From assembly GCA_018500075.1 (NCBI GenBank), contig JAHBAN010000226.1:1-27481 (forward strand): a DNA stretch of 27,481 bases, read 5' to 3'. A model generated the notes under the pieces. That model did no database searches. It had not been told where the DNA came from and saw only the letters and a program-made list of their open reading frames with translations. This document shows positions 15,678 to 23,751 of this stretch, one piece after another. The translations under genes and the position numbers were made by a program. Source of the stretch: Flavobacteriia bacterium (GTDB lineage: Bacteria > Bacteroidota > Bacteroidia > Flavobacteriales > Flavobacteriaceae). The stretch's first letter is position 1; each line of letters opens with the position of its first letter.

Positions 15678-16463
15678 ATGCGCGTCTGGTCCCTGCTCAA
15701 GTTCTACACGGTTCTGGTTTACGCCTTCATGTTCGCGCCCATTCTTGTTGTGCTCGCGCTGGCCTTTAACGCCTCACAGTTTGGCGGCTTTCCCATCGAA
15801 GGCTTGTCGCTGCGCTGGTTTTACAAACTCGCCGAAAACGAAGCGATCATCCGCGCCATGCGCACCTCTCTGGCGCTCGGCGCGCTCACAGCCCTGATCG
15901 CGACAACGCTGGGTGTGCTCGCCTCCCTTGCCCTCGTGCGCTACCAGTTTCCGGGCAAAGCCTTCATCACAACCTTCCTCATTTCTCCCGTGCTCGTGCC
16001 CGAAACCGTGCTCGCTGTCGGCCTCCTGATTTTCCTGCGCTGGCTGCATATGCCGCGCAGCTTTGCGCTGCTGGTCATCGGCCATTCGATCATCGCACTG
16101 CCCTTTATCGTGCTCGTGGTGCAGGCCCGCCTTGTCGGGATCCGCAAAGACTATGAAGAGGCCGCCCGCTCGCTCGGCGCCAGCCCGTTCCAGACCTTTC
16201 GCGAGGTCACGCTGCCGCTTCTCTTGCCCGCCGTCTTCGCCGGCGCGCTCTTTGCCTTCACCATTTCCTTTGACAACATCACCGCAACGATCTTCTGGCG
16301 CCCCTCGGGCCTTGAGACCGTTCCCACCCAGATTTTCGGGATGCTGCGCAACTCCGTCAGCCCCGAAATAAATGCGCTCGGCTTTGTGATGATCTGTATC
16401 ACAGTCGGCCTGCCGCTCCTCGCGGGGGCAGTGGCGCGCTACTTCTCACGCAAGAAAATATAA
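15678..16463 (+). CDS. ABC transporter permease, spermidine/putrescine type (PotC-like)
   Basis: A 261-residue inner-membrane permease and the partner of the preceding gene. Six hydrophobic segments are visible, starting with FYTVLVYAFMFAPILVVLALAF. The EAA loop is EEAARSLGASPFQTFREVTLPL near residues 162-183. The motif SFDNITATIFWRPSG close to the C-terminus is typical of PotC/PotI proteins. It begins 3 bases after the first permease stop and is followed after 24 bases by the binding protein gene. The two permeases should form a heterodimeric channel. Family membership is clear; the ligand is set by the binding protein and cannot be read here. Confidence 0.9.
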   Translation: MRVWSLLKFYTVLVYAFMFAPILVVLALAFNASQFGGFPIEGLSLRWFYKLAENEAIIRAMRTSLALGALTALIATTLGVLASLALVRYQFPGKAFITTFLISPVLVPETVLAVGLLIFLRWLHMPRSFALLVIGHSIIALPFIVLVVQARLVGIRKDYEEAARSLGASPFQTFREVTLPLLLPAVFAGALFAFTISFDNITATIFWRPSGLETVPTQIFGMLRNSVSPEINALGFVMICITVGLPLLAGAVARYFSRKKI

Positions 16464-16487
16464 GCCAACCTCAACAGGGAGACGAAA

Positions 16488-17657
16488 ATGACCAAGAAAA
16501 TAGATGACACAACCCGCTACGAGCGCCTGCGCGAGCGGATGGGCAACGGCGATATCGACCGCCGCTCTTTCCTCGGCCTGCTCGGCGCCGCCGGGATCAC
16601 AACAGGGCTGTCAGGCGGCATGATGACAACCATGGCGCGTCAGGCCCGCGCCGCCGGCACCGAGCTTCACTTTGAAGGCTGGGGCGGTGTTGTGTCCGAA
16701 GCCCTGCGCAAAAACGCGTTTGACCCCTACGAAGCCGCCAGCGGCAACACAGTCATCGACGCCACATTCGGCGGCGAAAACGAAGTCCTGACCAAGATCA
16801 AGGCCGCAGGCAACACAGAGGGCCACAACATTCTGCACAGCTCGGGCGTGAGCTGGTATAAACGCTGGGTCGACAACGATATGCACAGCACGCTCAACGA
16901 GGCCAATATCCCGAATATGAGCAATGTCATGACCGCCATGACCGACGCTTTCCGCAAGATCACGCCAGATGGCCTCTCGGCAGTGCCCTATAACTACGGC
17001 ACAACAGGCATCGCCTATAACACCAAATATATCTCCCCCGAGAAGGCCAAAGAGCTGGGCGCAAACCTGCTGCTTGACCCCTCGCTCAAAGGCAAAATCG
17101 GCGGCTGGGGCGGCGATTGGGCCAACCGCGCATGGTATGGCGCGCTTCAGTCCGGTCAGGACCCGAACAACATTCAGGACTGGGATGCCGTCTGGGACAA
17201 AGCCCGCGCGCACCGCGACCTTGTGCTCAAATACTGGAGCTCGGGCGCCGAGCTGATGGATCTTCTCGCCAAGGAAGAAATCTATGTCACAGAAGCCTGG
17301 TCAGGCCGTGTCGCCGCCCTTCAGGCCCAAGGCCACCCGATCGCCTATATGGATCCGCCCAACGGCCTCGCCTGGATGGAGTCGATGTTTGTGCTCAAAG
17401 GCTCGCCCATGGAGGCTGCAGAAGAGCTGCTCAACTTCATGCTCGATCCGGCCACATCCATCGCCGTGGCCTCGGGCCAGAAGTATCCTTCAGCACTTGA
17501 CCCCACCAAAGTCAAAATGCCCGCAGACGTGCAAGCGCTGCCCGCATTTGACCCCACCGGCAAGCTGGAAACCCTCGTCTTCCGTGACCCCTCAACTTGG
17601 AACCCCGAGGAAAAAGCCCAATCCAAAACATGGAACCGCGTCCAAAAAGGCGGTTAA
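16488..17657 (+). CDS. Tat-exported substrate-binding protein of a polyamine-type ABC importer
   Basis: A 389-residue periplasmic binding protein of the PotD/PotF-like group (extracellular solute-binding family 1/8). The N-terminus carries a twin-arginine signal (D24-R25-R26-S-F-L-G, then a hydrophobic stretch to ARQARAAG), so it is probably exported folded by Tat. There is no lipobox. The mature part begins LHFEGWGG and contains two-lobed features such as VPYNYGTTGIAYNTKYI and a hinge region AWSGRVAALQAQG. In place of the usual polyamine-binding acidic pattern I cannot confirm specific ligand residues, so the substrate may be a polyamine, an acetylpolyamine, a basic amino acid or a beta-amino acid. 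ATG 16488 follows AGGGAG at 16476-16481. Confidence 0.88.
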   Translation: MTKKIDDTTRYERLRERMGNGDIDRRSFLGLLGAAGITTGLSGGMMTTMARQARAAGTELHFEGWGGVVSEALRKNAFDPYEAASGNTVIDATFGGENEVLTKIKAAGNTEGHNILHSSGVSWYKRWVDNDMHSTLNEANIPNMSNVMTAMTDAFRKITPDGLSAVPYNYGTTGIAYNTKYISPEKAKELGANLLLDPSLKGKIGGWGGDWANRAWYGALQSGQDPNNIQDWDAVWDKARAHRDLVLKYWSSGAELMDLLAKEEIYVTEAWSGRVAALQAQGHPIAYMDPPNGLAWMESMFVLKGSPMEAAEELLNFMLDPATSIAVASGQKYPSALDPTKVKMPADVQALPAFDPTGKLETLVFRDPSTWNPEEKAQSKTWNRVQKGG

Positions 17658-17670
17658 GCTCCCGAAAAGG

Positions 17671-17691
17671 CGGGCCGCACCCTGCGGCCCG
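17671..17691 (+). terminator. Strong hairpin between binding protein and ATPase genes
   Basis: CGGGCCGCA (17671-17679), loop CCC, and TGCGGCCCG (17683-17691) form a perfect 9-bp GC stem just after the binding-protein stop. No T-run follows, but a pyrimidine-rich stretch runs to about 17721. Such hairpins after binding-protein genes commonly protect the upstream mRNA or cause partial termination, raising binding protein over the ATPase and the enzymes. Confidence 0.6.
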
Positions 17692-17737
17692 TCTGCCCCC
17701 CGCTCTCTTTCTCTCTCTTTCAAAGGCATATTCAAAC

Positions 17738-18835
17738 ATGGCTCGCGTGGAACTTGTGAACATCCGCAAATCTTTTGGCGCCCTCAAAGCCGTGCACGGC
17801 GCGGATGCGGTCTTTGAAGAAGGCTCCTTCACCACCCTGCTTGGCCCCTCGGGCTGCGGCAAAACAACAATCCTGCGGATGATTTCGGGCCTCGAAAGCC
17901 CGACAAGCGGCGATATTTTCATAGGTGAGCGGCGCATCAACGATGTGCCCGTCCACAAGCGCAACCTCGGCCTCGTGTTTCAGAATTACGCCCTCTTTCC
18001 CCATCGCACCATCGGCGAAAACATCGCCTTCGGCCTCAAATACCGCAATATTTCCCCCTCCGACATGGCCCAAAAGGTCAAAGACGCGCTCGATATCGTG
18101 CGCCTGCCCAAGGTGCAGGACCGCTACCCGAGCCAGCTCTCCGGCGGTCAGCAACAGCGCATTGCCTTGGCCCGCGCCATTGTGATCGAGCCGGATGTGC
18201 TCTTGCTTGATGAGCCGCTCTCCGCCCTTGATGCCAACCTGCGCGAAGATATGCGCGTCGAGCTGAAAGCCATTCAGGACCGCATCGGCGTCACCTCCAT
18301 TTTCGTGACCCATGATCAGTCCGAAGCGCTCGCCATGTCTGACAAAATCATCGTCATGAGCGCCGGGCGCATAGAACAGATCGGCACCCCCGAAGAGGTC
18401 TACAACACACCCGCCACAGCCTTTGTCGCGGGGTTTCTGGGGGCCTCGAATATGCTTCCGGCCCGTGTTCTGGGCCGCGACGCCAGCCATATTCTGCTGG
18501 AAACCCCCGAGTTCGGCCAGACCGCCGTGGCCCTCGCCCGCGCCGCCGCGCTCGGCACCAACAGGGGCGCAACCCTGAGCACAGGCGACAAAGCCCTGCT
18601 GATGATCCGCGCCGAAAAGCTCACGCTTGGCCCCGCGGGCGGCGACGCGCCGCAGGCTGTCGTGGAAAATGTCGACTACCAGGGCCAACTTGCCCGCTAC
18701 TTCCTGCGCATCGGCGAGACCCGGCTCCAAGCCATAAACATGATCGACGCCGCCCCCTTTCTGGCCGGCCAAACCGTTTCTCTCACCCTCAATCCAAACG
18801 CCTGCAGCGCCCTTCCCGAGGACACATCCGCATGA
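17738..18835 (+). CDS. ABC transporter ATP-binding protein, spermidine/putrescine type (PotA-like)
   Basis: A 365-residue importer ATPase. The nucleotide-binding domain is complete: Walker A GPSGCGKTT (36-44), Q-loop in LVFQNYALFPH, signature LSGGQQQRIALARAI, Walker B VLLLDEPLSALD and the H-loop in FVTHDQSEALAMSDKI. A C-terminal TOBE/OB domain of about 120 residues is of the PotA/MalK type. ATG 17738 starts the conserved MARVELVNIRKSFG; the frame stays open upstream but crosses the binding-protein gene. It overlaps the aminotransferase start by four bases (ATGA, 18832-18835), coupling transport to catabolism. Confidence 0.94.
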   Translation: MARVELVNIRKSFGALKAVHGADAVFEEGSFTTLLGPSGCGKTTILRMISGLESPTSGDIFIGERRINDVPVHKRNLGLVFQNYALFPHRTIGENIAFGLKYRNISPSDMAQKVKDALDIVRLPKVQDRYPSQLSGGQQQRIALARAIVIEPDVLLLDEPLSALDANLREDMRVELKAIQDRIGVTSIFVTHDQSEALAMSDKIIVMSAGRIEQIGTPEEVYNTPATAFVAGFLGASNMLPARVLGRDASHILLETPEFGQTAVALARAAALGTNRGATLSTGDKALLMIRAEKLTLGPAGGDAPQAVVENVDYQGQLARYFLRIGETRLQAINMIDAAPFLAGQTVSLTLNPNACSALPEDTSA

Positions 18836-20166
18836 GCACGCATCTGTTTTACCAATCCCGCCTGCCCCGCCCCGAGCTTGACCGCGCCGAAGGCATTTAT
18901 ATGTGGGACACCACAGGCAAGCGCTATATCGACGGCTCGTCAGGCGCGATGGTCAGTAACATCGGCCACTCCAATCCCAATGTCCTCGCGGCCATGCAAA
19001 AGCAGATGGAGCGCGGAACCTTCGGCTATCGCCTTCACTTCCAGACCGAAGCCTCCGAAAAGCTCGCCGCCCGCGCCGCCGCCCTCGCACCCGACGGGCT
19101 GAACAAGGTGTTCTTTGTCTCCGGCGGCTCCGAAGCCACCGAAAGCGCTATGAAACTGGCGCGCCAATACGCCCTCACCTGCGGTGAGGCCCAGCGCTAT
19201 AAGGTGATCTCGCGCAGCCCCTCCTATCACGGCGCCACGCTGGGCGCGCTCGCTGTCACAGGCTACGCCCCGATGACAGCGCCCTTTGATCCGATGATGC
19301 ACGCGATGCCAAAAATTCCCGCGCCCCGCGCCTATCTTGACGGGCTAGACCCGACAGACCCCGCCACAGGCCATCACTACGCCCAGATGCTTGAGGATAA
19401 AATCCTCCAAGAAGGCCCCCAGACCTGCCTTGCCTTCATGGTCGAGCCTGTGGGCGGTGCCTCCACCGGCGCGCTCGTGCCTCCGGCGGGCTATATGACG
19501 CGCATCCGCGAGATCTGCGATCAATACGGCCTCCTCTTGATCCATGACGAGGTGATGAGCGGCGGCGGGCGCACCGGGCGCTTTTTTGCCGCCGAGCACT
19601 GGGAGGTCACCCCCGATGTCATCTGTCTTTCCAAGGGCTTTGGCGGCGGCTATGTGCCGCTCGGCGCCGTGATCGCGCGCGACACGATGGTCGAGGCGGT
19701 GCTCGACAACGGCGGCTTTATCCACGGCCACACCTACGCCGGCAATCCGCTCGCCTGCGCCGCCGGCCTCGCCGTCATCGACGAGATCGAACGCGAAAAC
19801 CTGACAGAAAACGCCGCGCGGATGGGCGATAAACTCGCTGAAAACCTGCGCAGCCTGATGCAGAAATACAGCATCATCGGCGATGTGCGCGGCAAGGGGT
19901 TGCTCGCGGCCTTCGAGCTGATGAGCGACCGCGCCACCAAAGCGCCGCTGCCCACCGGCCTCAACGCCTACACCCGCCTTGTCGATATCGCCTACGAAAA
20001 AGGGTTGATCATCTACGCCCGCCGCACCCGTGGCGGCCTCGCAGGCGATCATTTTCTCGTCTGCCCCCCGATGATCACAACAGAGACCCAGCTTGGCGAG
20101 ATCACCGATCTTCTAGACGCCTCTCTGGCCGCCTTCACCGCCGAAATCAGCCAGTCCGCCGCCTGA
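18832..20166 (+). CDS. Class III PLP-dependent aminotransferase
   Basis: A 444-residue fold type I aminotransferase of the omega / beta-alanine group. Visible parts are the phosphate-binding SGGSEATESAMKLARQY (97-113), the SYHGATLGAL loop (131-140), D239-E240 in LLIHDEVMSGGGRTGR, and the PLP lysine K268 in CLSKGFGGGYVPLGAV. The HGHTYAGNPLACAAGLAV segment closes the site. Class III enzymes remove amino groups not on an alpha carbon, or distal amines. Next to a beta-keto acid cleavage enzyme, a beta-amino acid is the most economical substrate, because transamination would then give exactly the beta-keto acid that enzyme needs. That link is inference. Followed by the BKACE gene after 17 bases. 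Confidence 0.92.
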   Translation: MSTHLFYQSRLPRPELDRAEGIYMWDTTGKRYIDGSSGAMVSNIGHSNPNVLAAMQKQMERGTFGYRLHFQTEASEKLAARAAALAPDGLNKVFFVSGGSEATESAMKLARQYALTCGEAQRYKVISRSPSYHGATLGALAVTGYAPMTAPFDPMMHAMPKIPAPRAYLDGLDPTDPATGHHYAQMLEDKILQEGPQTCLAFMVEPVGGASTGALVPPAGYMTRIREICDQYGLLLIHDEVMSGGGRTGRFFAAEHWEVTPDVICLSKGFGGGYVPLGAVIARDTMVEAVLDNGGFIHGHTYAGNPLACAAGLAVIDEIERENLTENAARMGDKLAENLRSLMQKYSIIGDVRGKGLLAAFELMSDRATKAPLPTGLNAYTRLVDIAYEKGLIIYARRTRGGLAGDHFLVCPPMITTETQLGEITDLLDASLAAFTAEISQSAA

Positions 20167-20183
20167 GCCGCAAGGAGCCTGCC

Positions 20184-21110
20184 ATGAGCAAAACCATCAT
20201 AAGCTGCGCCATCACAGGCTCGATCCACACCCCCTCAATGTCGCCCCACCTGCCCTTTACCCCCGAAGACATCGCCCGCCAGTCGATCGAGGCCGCCGCC
20301 GCAGGGGCCACCGTGCTGCACCTTCACGCGCGCGACCCCGCCACAGGCCAGCCCTCGGCCGACCCGGCCCATTATGCGGCTTTTCTGCCCCGGATTGCCG
20401 CCGAATGCGACGCGGTGATCAATCTCACCACAGGCGGCAGCGCCATCATGACGCTGGAGGAAAGGCTCGCCGCCCCGCTGCGCTTTGCCCCCGAAATGTG
20501 CAGCCTCAATATGGGCACAATGAATTTCGCGCTTTACCCCATGGCCGAAAAGCCCCGCGACTGGCGCTTTGACTGGGAAGAACCCTTTCTGAGAAATTCC
20601 GATGACCTTGTGTTCAAAAACACCCCCCGCGATATCGCGGCGGTTCTCGCCCGGCTGGGGCAGGAGCGCGGCGCGCGCTTTGAGTTTGAGTGCTATGACA
20701 TCAGTCATCTCTATATGCTGCGCCATTTTGTCGACCGCGGCCTCGTCACAGCGCCGCTCTTTATCCAGTTTGTCTTTGGCGTCCTCGGCGGCATGGGGCC
20801 TGACCACGCCACGCTCGATCATATGGTCGCCCTCGCCGACAAACTGTTTGGCGACAGCTACAGGTTTTCGGTCCTCGCCGCAGGCCGCTGGCAAATTCCC
20901 ATGGCCGAACACGCGATCCGCCTTGGCGGCCATGTGCGCGTCGGCCTCGAAGACAGCCTGATGATCGAGAGCGGCACCCTCGCCACCTCAAACGCCCAAC
21001 AAGTCAAAAAAGTCCGTGGCCTGATCGAGGCCGCAGGCCGCCCCGTCGCAACCCCCGATGAGGCCCGCGAAATGCTCGGCCTCAAAGGCGCGGCAAACAC
21101 AAAGATATAA
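20184..21110 (+). CDS. BKACE-family beta-keto acid cleavage enzyme (DUF849)
   Basis: A 308-residue TIM-barrel enzyme of the 3-keto-5-aminohexanoate cleavage (Kce) family. Family members use acetyl-CoA to split a beta-keto acid into acetoacetate and the CoA ester of the rest. The zinc ligands H46 and H48 (VLHLHARDP) and the late R252-V-G-L-E256-D257 (HVRVGLEDS) are present with family spacing. The TTGGS loop (82-86) and LNMGTMNF (108-115) are also present. The N-terminal loop reads ITGSIHTPSMSP, with isoleucine at position 14, where the Kce prototype has, as I recall, a glutamate that contacts the substrate amine. The substrate therefore probably differs from 3-keto-5-aminohexanoate. AAGGAG lies at 20172-20177. 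GNAT gene follows after two bases. Confidence 0.92.
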   Translation: MSKTIISCAITGSIHTPSMSPHLPFTPEDIARQSIEAAAAGATVLHLHARDPATGQPSADPAHYAAFLPRIAAECDAVINLTTGGSAIMTLEERLAAPLRFAPEMCSLNMGTMNFALYPMAEKPRDWRFDWEEPFLRNSDDLVFKNTPRDIAAVLARLGQERGARFEFECYDISHLYMLRHFVDRGLVTAPLFIQFVFGVLGGMGPDHATLDHMVALADKLFGDSYRFSVLAAGRWQIPMAEHAIRLGGHVRVGLEDSLMIESGTLATSNAQQVKKVRGLIEAAGRPVATPDEAREMLGLKGAANTKI

Positions 21111-21112
21111 CC

Positions 21113-21607
21113 ATGCAAACCGCCATCCGTCCCGTCACACCCGATACCCTGCCCCTGCTCCTGCACAGCCTCAAGAGCCTCGCCGCAGATCTCGGGGATG
21201 TGTTCACAGCCAGCCCCGAAGCGCTCCGGGCGGCCCTGTTCGGGGCCGCTCCCGCCTGCCATGCGCTGCTGGCGCTGCAAGGCGAGCGCTGTCTCGGCGC
21301 GGCCCTGTTTGCGCCGGTGTTTTCCACCGTCAAGGGCGGCGCGGGGGCCTATGTTTCCGATCTCTGGGTCGCCCCCGAGGCGCGCGGCAAAGCCCTTGGC
21401 ACAGCCCTGCTCGCCGCCGTCGCCGAGCAGGCCTGCACAGACTGGAACGCGCGGTTTCTCAAGCTGGTCAGCTACGCAGACAACGACAGCGCCCTGCGCT
21501 TTTATGCTCGCCTCGGCTTTGCTCCGCTGCGCGGCGAAACCGGCCTCACCCTATCGGGCGCGCCCTTCGCGGCCCTCGCCCACACGCCACAGAAAGACCC
21601 GCAATGA
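21113..21607 (+). CDS. GNAT-family N-acetyltransferase
   Basis: A 164-residue single-domain acetyltransferase. The acetyl-CoA pyrophosphate loop is seen in VAPEARGKALGTALLAAV (87-104, with R91-G-K-A-L-G96), preceded by the VSDLWV strand and followed by LKLVSYADNDSALRFYARLGF, the usual C-terminal GNAT strand-helix. It begins two bases after the BKACE stop and overlaps the deacetylase by four bases (ATGA, 21604-21607). It is therefore embedded between a catabolic lyase and a deacetylase. It may acetylate the distal amine of the substrate. It is much shorter than the AblB beta-lysine acetyltransferase of methanogens, so if it has that activity it is a separate lineage. Confidence 0.88.
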   Translation: MQTAIRPVTPDTLPLLLHSLKSLAADLGDVFTASPEALRAALFGAAPACHALLALQGERCLGAALFAPVFSTVKGGAGAYVSDLWVAPEARGKALGTALLAAVAEQACTDWNARFLKLVSYADNDSALRFYARLGFAPLRGETGLTLSGAPFAALAHTPQKDPQ

Positions 21608-22626
21608 AAGCCTTCTTTGACGCCCGCCAAGCCGCGCATGACCCCAAACATTTCATGGCCAATGGCGCGCTCTCGCCCAACCCCGAACAGCCCGAGCGCA
21701 TCACGCGCCTCCACGCGGGCGCGCTCGCCGCAGGCTGTGTGTTCGAAACTCCGCTTGACGCAGGCCTCGGCCCCATCGCAGCGCTGCACAGCCCGCAATA
21801 TCTCGCGTTTTTACAAACGATCTACACCCGCTGGAGCCGCATTCCGGGCGCTGGCGCAGAGGTCATCCCCAATATCCACCCCGCCAATCGCAGCGACAGC
21901 TACCCGCTCTCCGCCGTCGGCCAAGCCGGCTATCATCAGGCCGATACCGCCTGTCCGATCACAGCCCAGACCTATAGCGCCGCCTATTGGTCGGCCCAAT
22001 CGGCGATCTCCGGTGCAGACTATCTGGCCGACACCGGGCGCGCTGCCTATGCGCTCGCTCGCCCGCCGGGGCACCACGCCTTTGGCGATATGGCCGGCGG
22101 CTTCTGCTTTCTCAACAACGCCGCGATCGCCGCAGAGCGGCTGCGCACACAGGGCTTTCGCCCCGCAATCCTCGATGTGGATGTGCACCACGGCAACGGA
22201 ACCCAAGGCCTGTTCTATGAGCGCGCCGATGTGCTCACCGTCTCGCTTCATGCCGACCCCGCCCGCTTTTACCCGTTCTTTTGGGGCCATGCCCAGGAGC
22301 GCGGCCAAGGGGCTGGCCTTGGCTACAATCTCAACCTGCCCCTGCCGCGCGGCACCGCCGACGCAGACTATCTCAAGACCCTCGAAAAAGCCTTCCAAGC
22401 CATCGAGGCTTTCGGCTGCACCGCGCTTGTGGTGGCCCTCGGCCTTGATGCCCATATCGAAGACCCCTTTCAGGGCCTCGCCATCACAACTTCAGGCTTC
22501 AGCCAGATCGGCGCAGCGATTGCAGGCCTCGCGCTGCCCACGCTTTTTGTGCAGGAGGGCGGCTACCTGTCTGACGCTCTGGGCGACAATCTCGCCAGCA
22601 CCCTCACAGGCTTCGCGCGCGTATGA
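21604..22626 (+). CDS. Histone deacetylase-superfamily amidohydrolase, acetylpolyamine amidohydrolase-like
   Basis: A 340-residue zinc amidohydrolase. Active-site parts are intact: H157-H158 (RPPGHHA), zinc ligands D193 and H195 (DVDVHHGNGT), D282 (GLDAH), and the catalytic tyrosine Y321 (EGGYLSD). The segment GYHQADTACPIT (109-120) and the GGFCFLNNAAIA stretch are close to bacterial acetylpolyamine amidohydrolases, which remove acetyl from N-acetylputrescine, N-acetylcadaverine and similar small amides. A substrate with an omega-acetamido chain fits this group well. There is no reason to expect histones. Start ATG 21604 is coupled to the GNAT gene, and its stop is coupled to the next gene. 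Confidence 0.92.
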   Translation: MKAFFDARQAAHDPKHFMANGALSPNPEQPERITRLHAGALAAGCVFETPLDAGLGPIAALHSPQYLAFLQTIYTRWSRIPGAGAEVIPNIHPANRSDSYPLSAVGQAGYHQADTACPITAQTYSAAYWSAQSAISGADYLADTGRAAYALARPPGHHAFGDMAGGFCFLNNAAIAAERLRTQGFRPAILDVDVHHGNGTQGLFYERADVLTVSLHADPARFYPFFWGHAQERGQGAGLGYNLNLPLPRGTADADYLKTLEKAFQAIEAFGCTALVVALGLDAHIEDPFQGLAITTSGFSQIGAAIAGLALPTLFVQEGGYLSDALGDNLASTLTGFARV

Positions 22627-23744
22627 CCATGGCACAGCTCAGCGCAGATTTCCTCGTCATAGGCGGCGGCATCGCAGGGATCAGCGCCGCCGCAGAGCTG
22701 GCGCGCGACGCCAGCGTGATCCTCTGTGAAGCCGAAGAGCAGCTCGGCTATCACGCCACAGGCCGCTCCGCCGCGATCTTTATCAGCAACTACGGCAACG
22801 CCACCCTGCGCGCGCTCAGCGCCGCTGCGCACCCCGCGCTCGCGGGCGGCGCATTGGGCCAAAGCGTGCTCTCTGCGCGCGGCGAAATGCTTGTGGTGCA
22901 AGAGCATGAGCTTGACGCGCTGGCCAGCTACCTCACAGGCGCAAACGGTCTTGAGACTCTCACGCCCGATGAGGCCTGCGCGCTCGTGCCTGTGCTCAGG
23001 CGCGACCGTATTGCCGCCGCCGTGATCGAGCGGGGCGCCGAAGACATTGATGTCGAGACGCTTCTGCAAGGCTACACGCGCCTCCTCAAAGCCCGTGGCG
23101 GTCAGGTGATACAGGGCGCCCGCGTCACAGCGCTGGCCCGCAAAACTGGCCTCTGGCAGGCCCGCGCCGGGGCGCTCACCGTCTCGGCCCCCGTGGTGGT
23201 CAACGCCGCGGGCGCTTGGGCCGATCATGTCGCACAGCTTGCAGGGCTGCCCCCGATCGGGCTTCAGCCGACGCGCCGCTCGGCGGCGCTCATGGCCGTG
23301 CCGCCCGAGTGCCTGCCACTGACCCACTGGCCACTGTTTGGCTCGGTCGCAGAAGACGGCAAAGGCTGGTATGCCAAGCCCGATGGCGAACGCCTGATGA
23401 TCTCGCCCGCCGATGAAGACCCGGTCGAGCCGCATGACGCCTGGCCTGATGATATGGTCCTCGCCGAAGGGCTGCACCGCTTTGAACACATGGTCAGGCT
23501 TCCCATCGTCAAGCCAAGCCACACATGGGCCGGCCTGCGCAGCTTTGCACCCGACAGAAGCCCCATCGTCGGCTTTGACCCAGCTTGCGAAGGATTTTTC
23601 TGGCTCGCAGGCCAAGGCGGCTACGGCGTTCAAACCGCCCCCGCATTGGCCACACTCACCCGCACCCTTGCCACAAAGGCGCCCGCGTCACAGCCGGAAA
23701 GCCTGCTCGCCGCCCTCTCGCCCGCGCGCCTGCGCAGGCGCTAA
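22623..23744 (+). CDS. FAD-dependent oxidoreductase of the DAO family
   Basis: A 373-residue flavoprotein. The N-terminal dinucleotide site is GGGIAG (14-19) with an acidic strand end (VILCEAEEQLGYHATGRSAA), and VVNAAGAWADHVAQLAG is the second conserved FAD contact. The C-terminal end has TWAGLRSFAPDRSPIVGFDP and FFWLAGQGGYGVQTAPALA, typical of D-amino acid, glycine and sarcosine oxidases or dehydrogenases. The substrate should be an amine or amino acid, and the enzyme may donate electrons to oxygen or a carrier. It overlaps the deacetylase by four bases and is the last gene of the operon. ATG 22623 is the coupled start; ATG 22629 would be two residues shorter. Confidence 0.9.
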   Translation: MTMAQLSADFLVIGGGIAGISAAAELARDASVILCEAEEQLGYHATGRSAAIFISNYGNATLRALSAAAHPALAGGALGQSVLSARGEMLVVQEHELDALASYLTGANGLETLTPDEACALVPVLRRDRIAAAVIERGAEDIDVETLLQGYTRLLKARGGQVIQGARVTALARKTGLWQARAGALTVSAPVVVNAAGAWADHVAQLAGLPPIGLQPTRRSAALMAVPPECLPLTHWPLFGSVAEDGKGWYAKPDGERLMISPADEDPVEPHDAWPDDMVLAEGLHRFEHMVRLPIVKPSHTWAGLRSFAPDRSPIVGFDPACEGFFWLAGQGGYGVQTAPALATLTRTLATKAPASQPESLLAALSPARLRRR

Positions 23745-23751
23745 AGCTCTC

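Noticed and set aside
17732..18772. 346-codon minus-strand frame opposite the ABC ATPase
   Set aside because: Antisense shadow of the Walker/signature motif-bearing ATPase; composition is not protein-like.
21604..22626. Reading the deacetylase as a eukaryote-like histone deacetylase or acetoin utilisation AcuC
   Set aside because: The segment around the HH motif and the GYHQADTACPI stretch fit acetylpolyamine amidohydrolases better, and the context is small-amine catabolism.
22563..23633. 356-codon minus-strand frame opposite the FAD oxidoreductase
   Set aside because: Antisense shadow of a complete DAO-family gene with intact FAD motifs.
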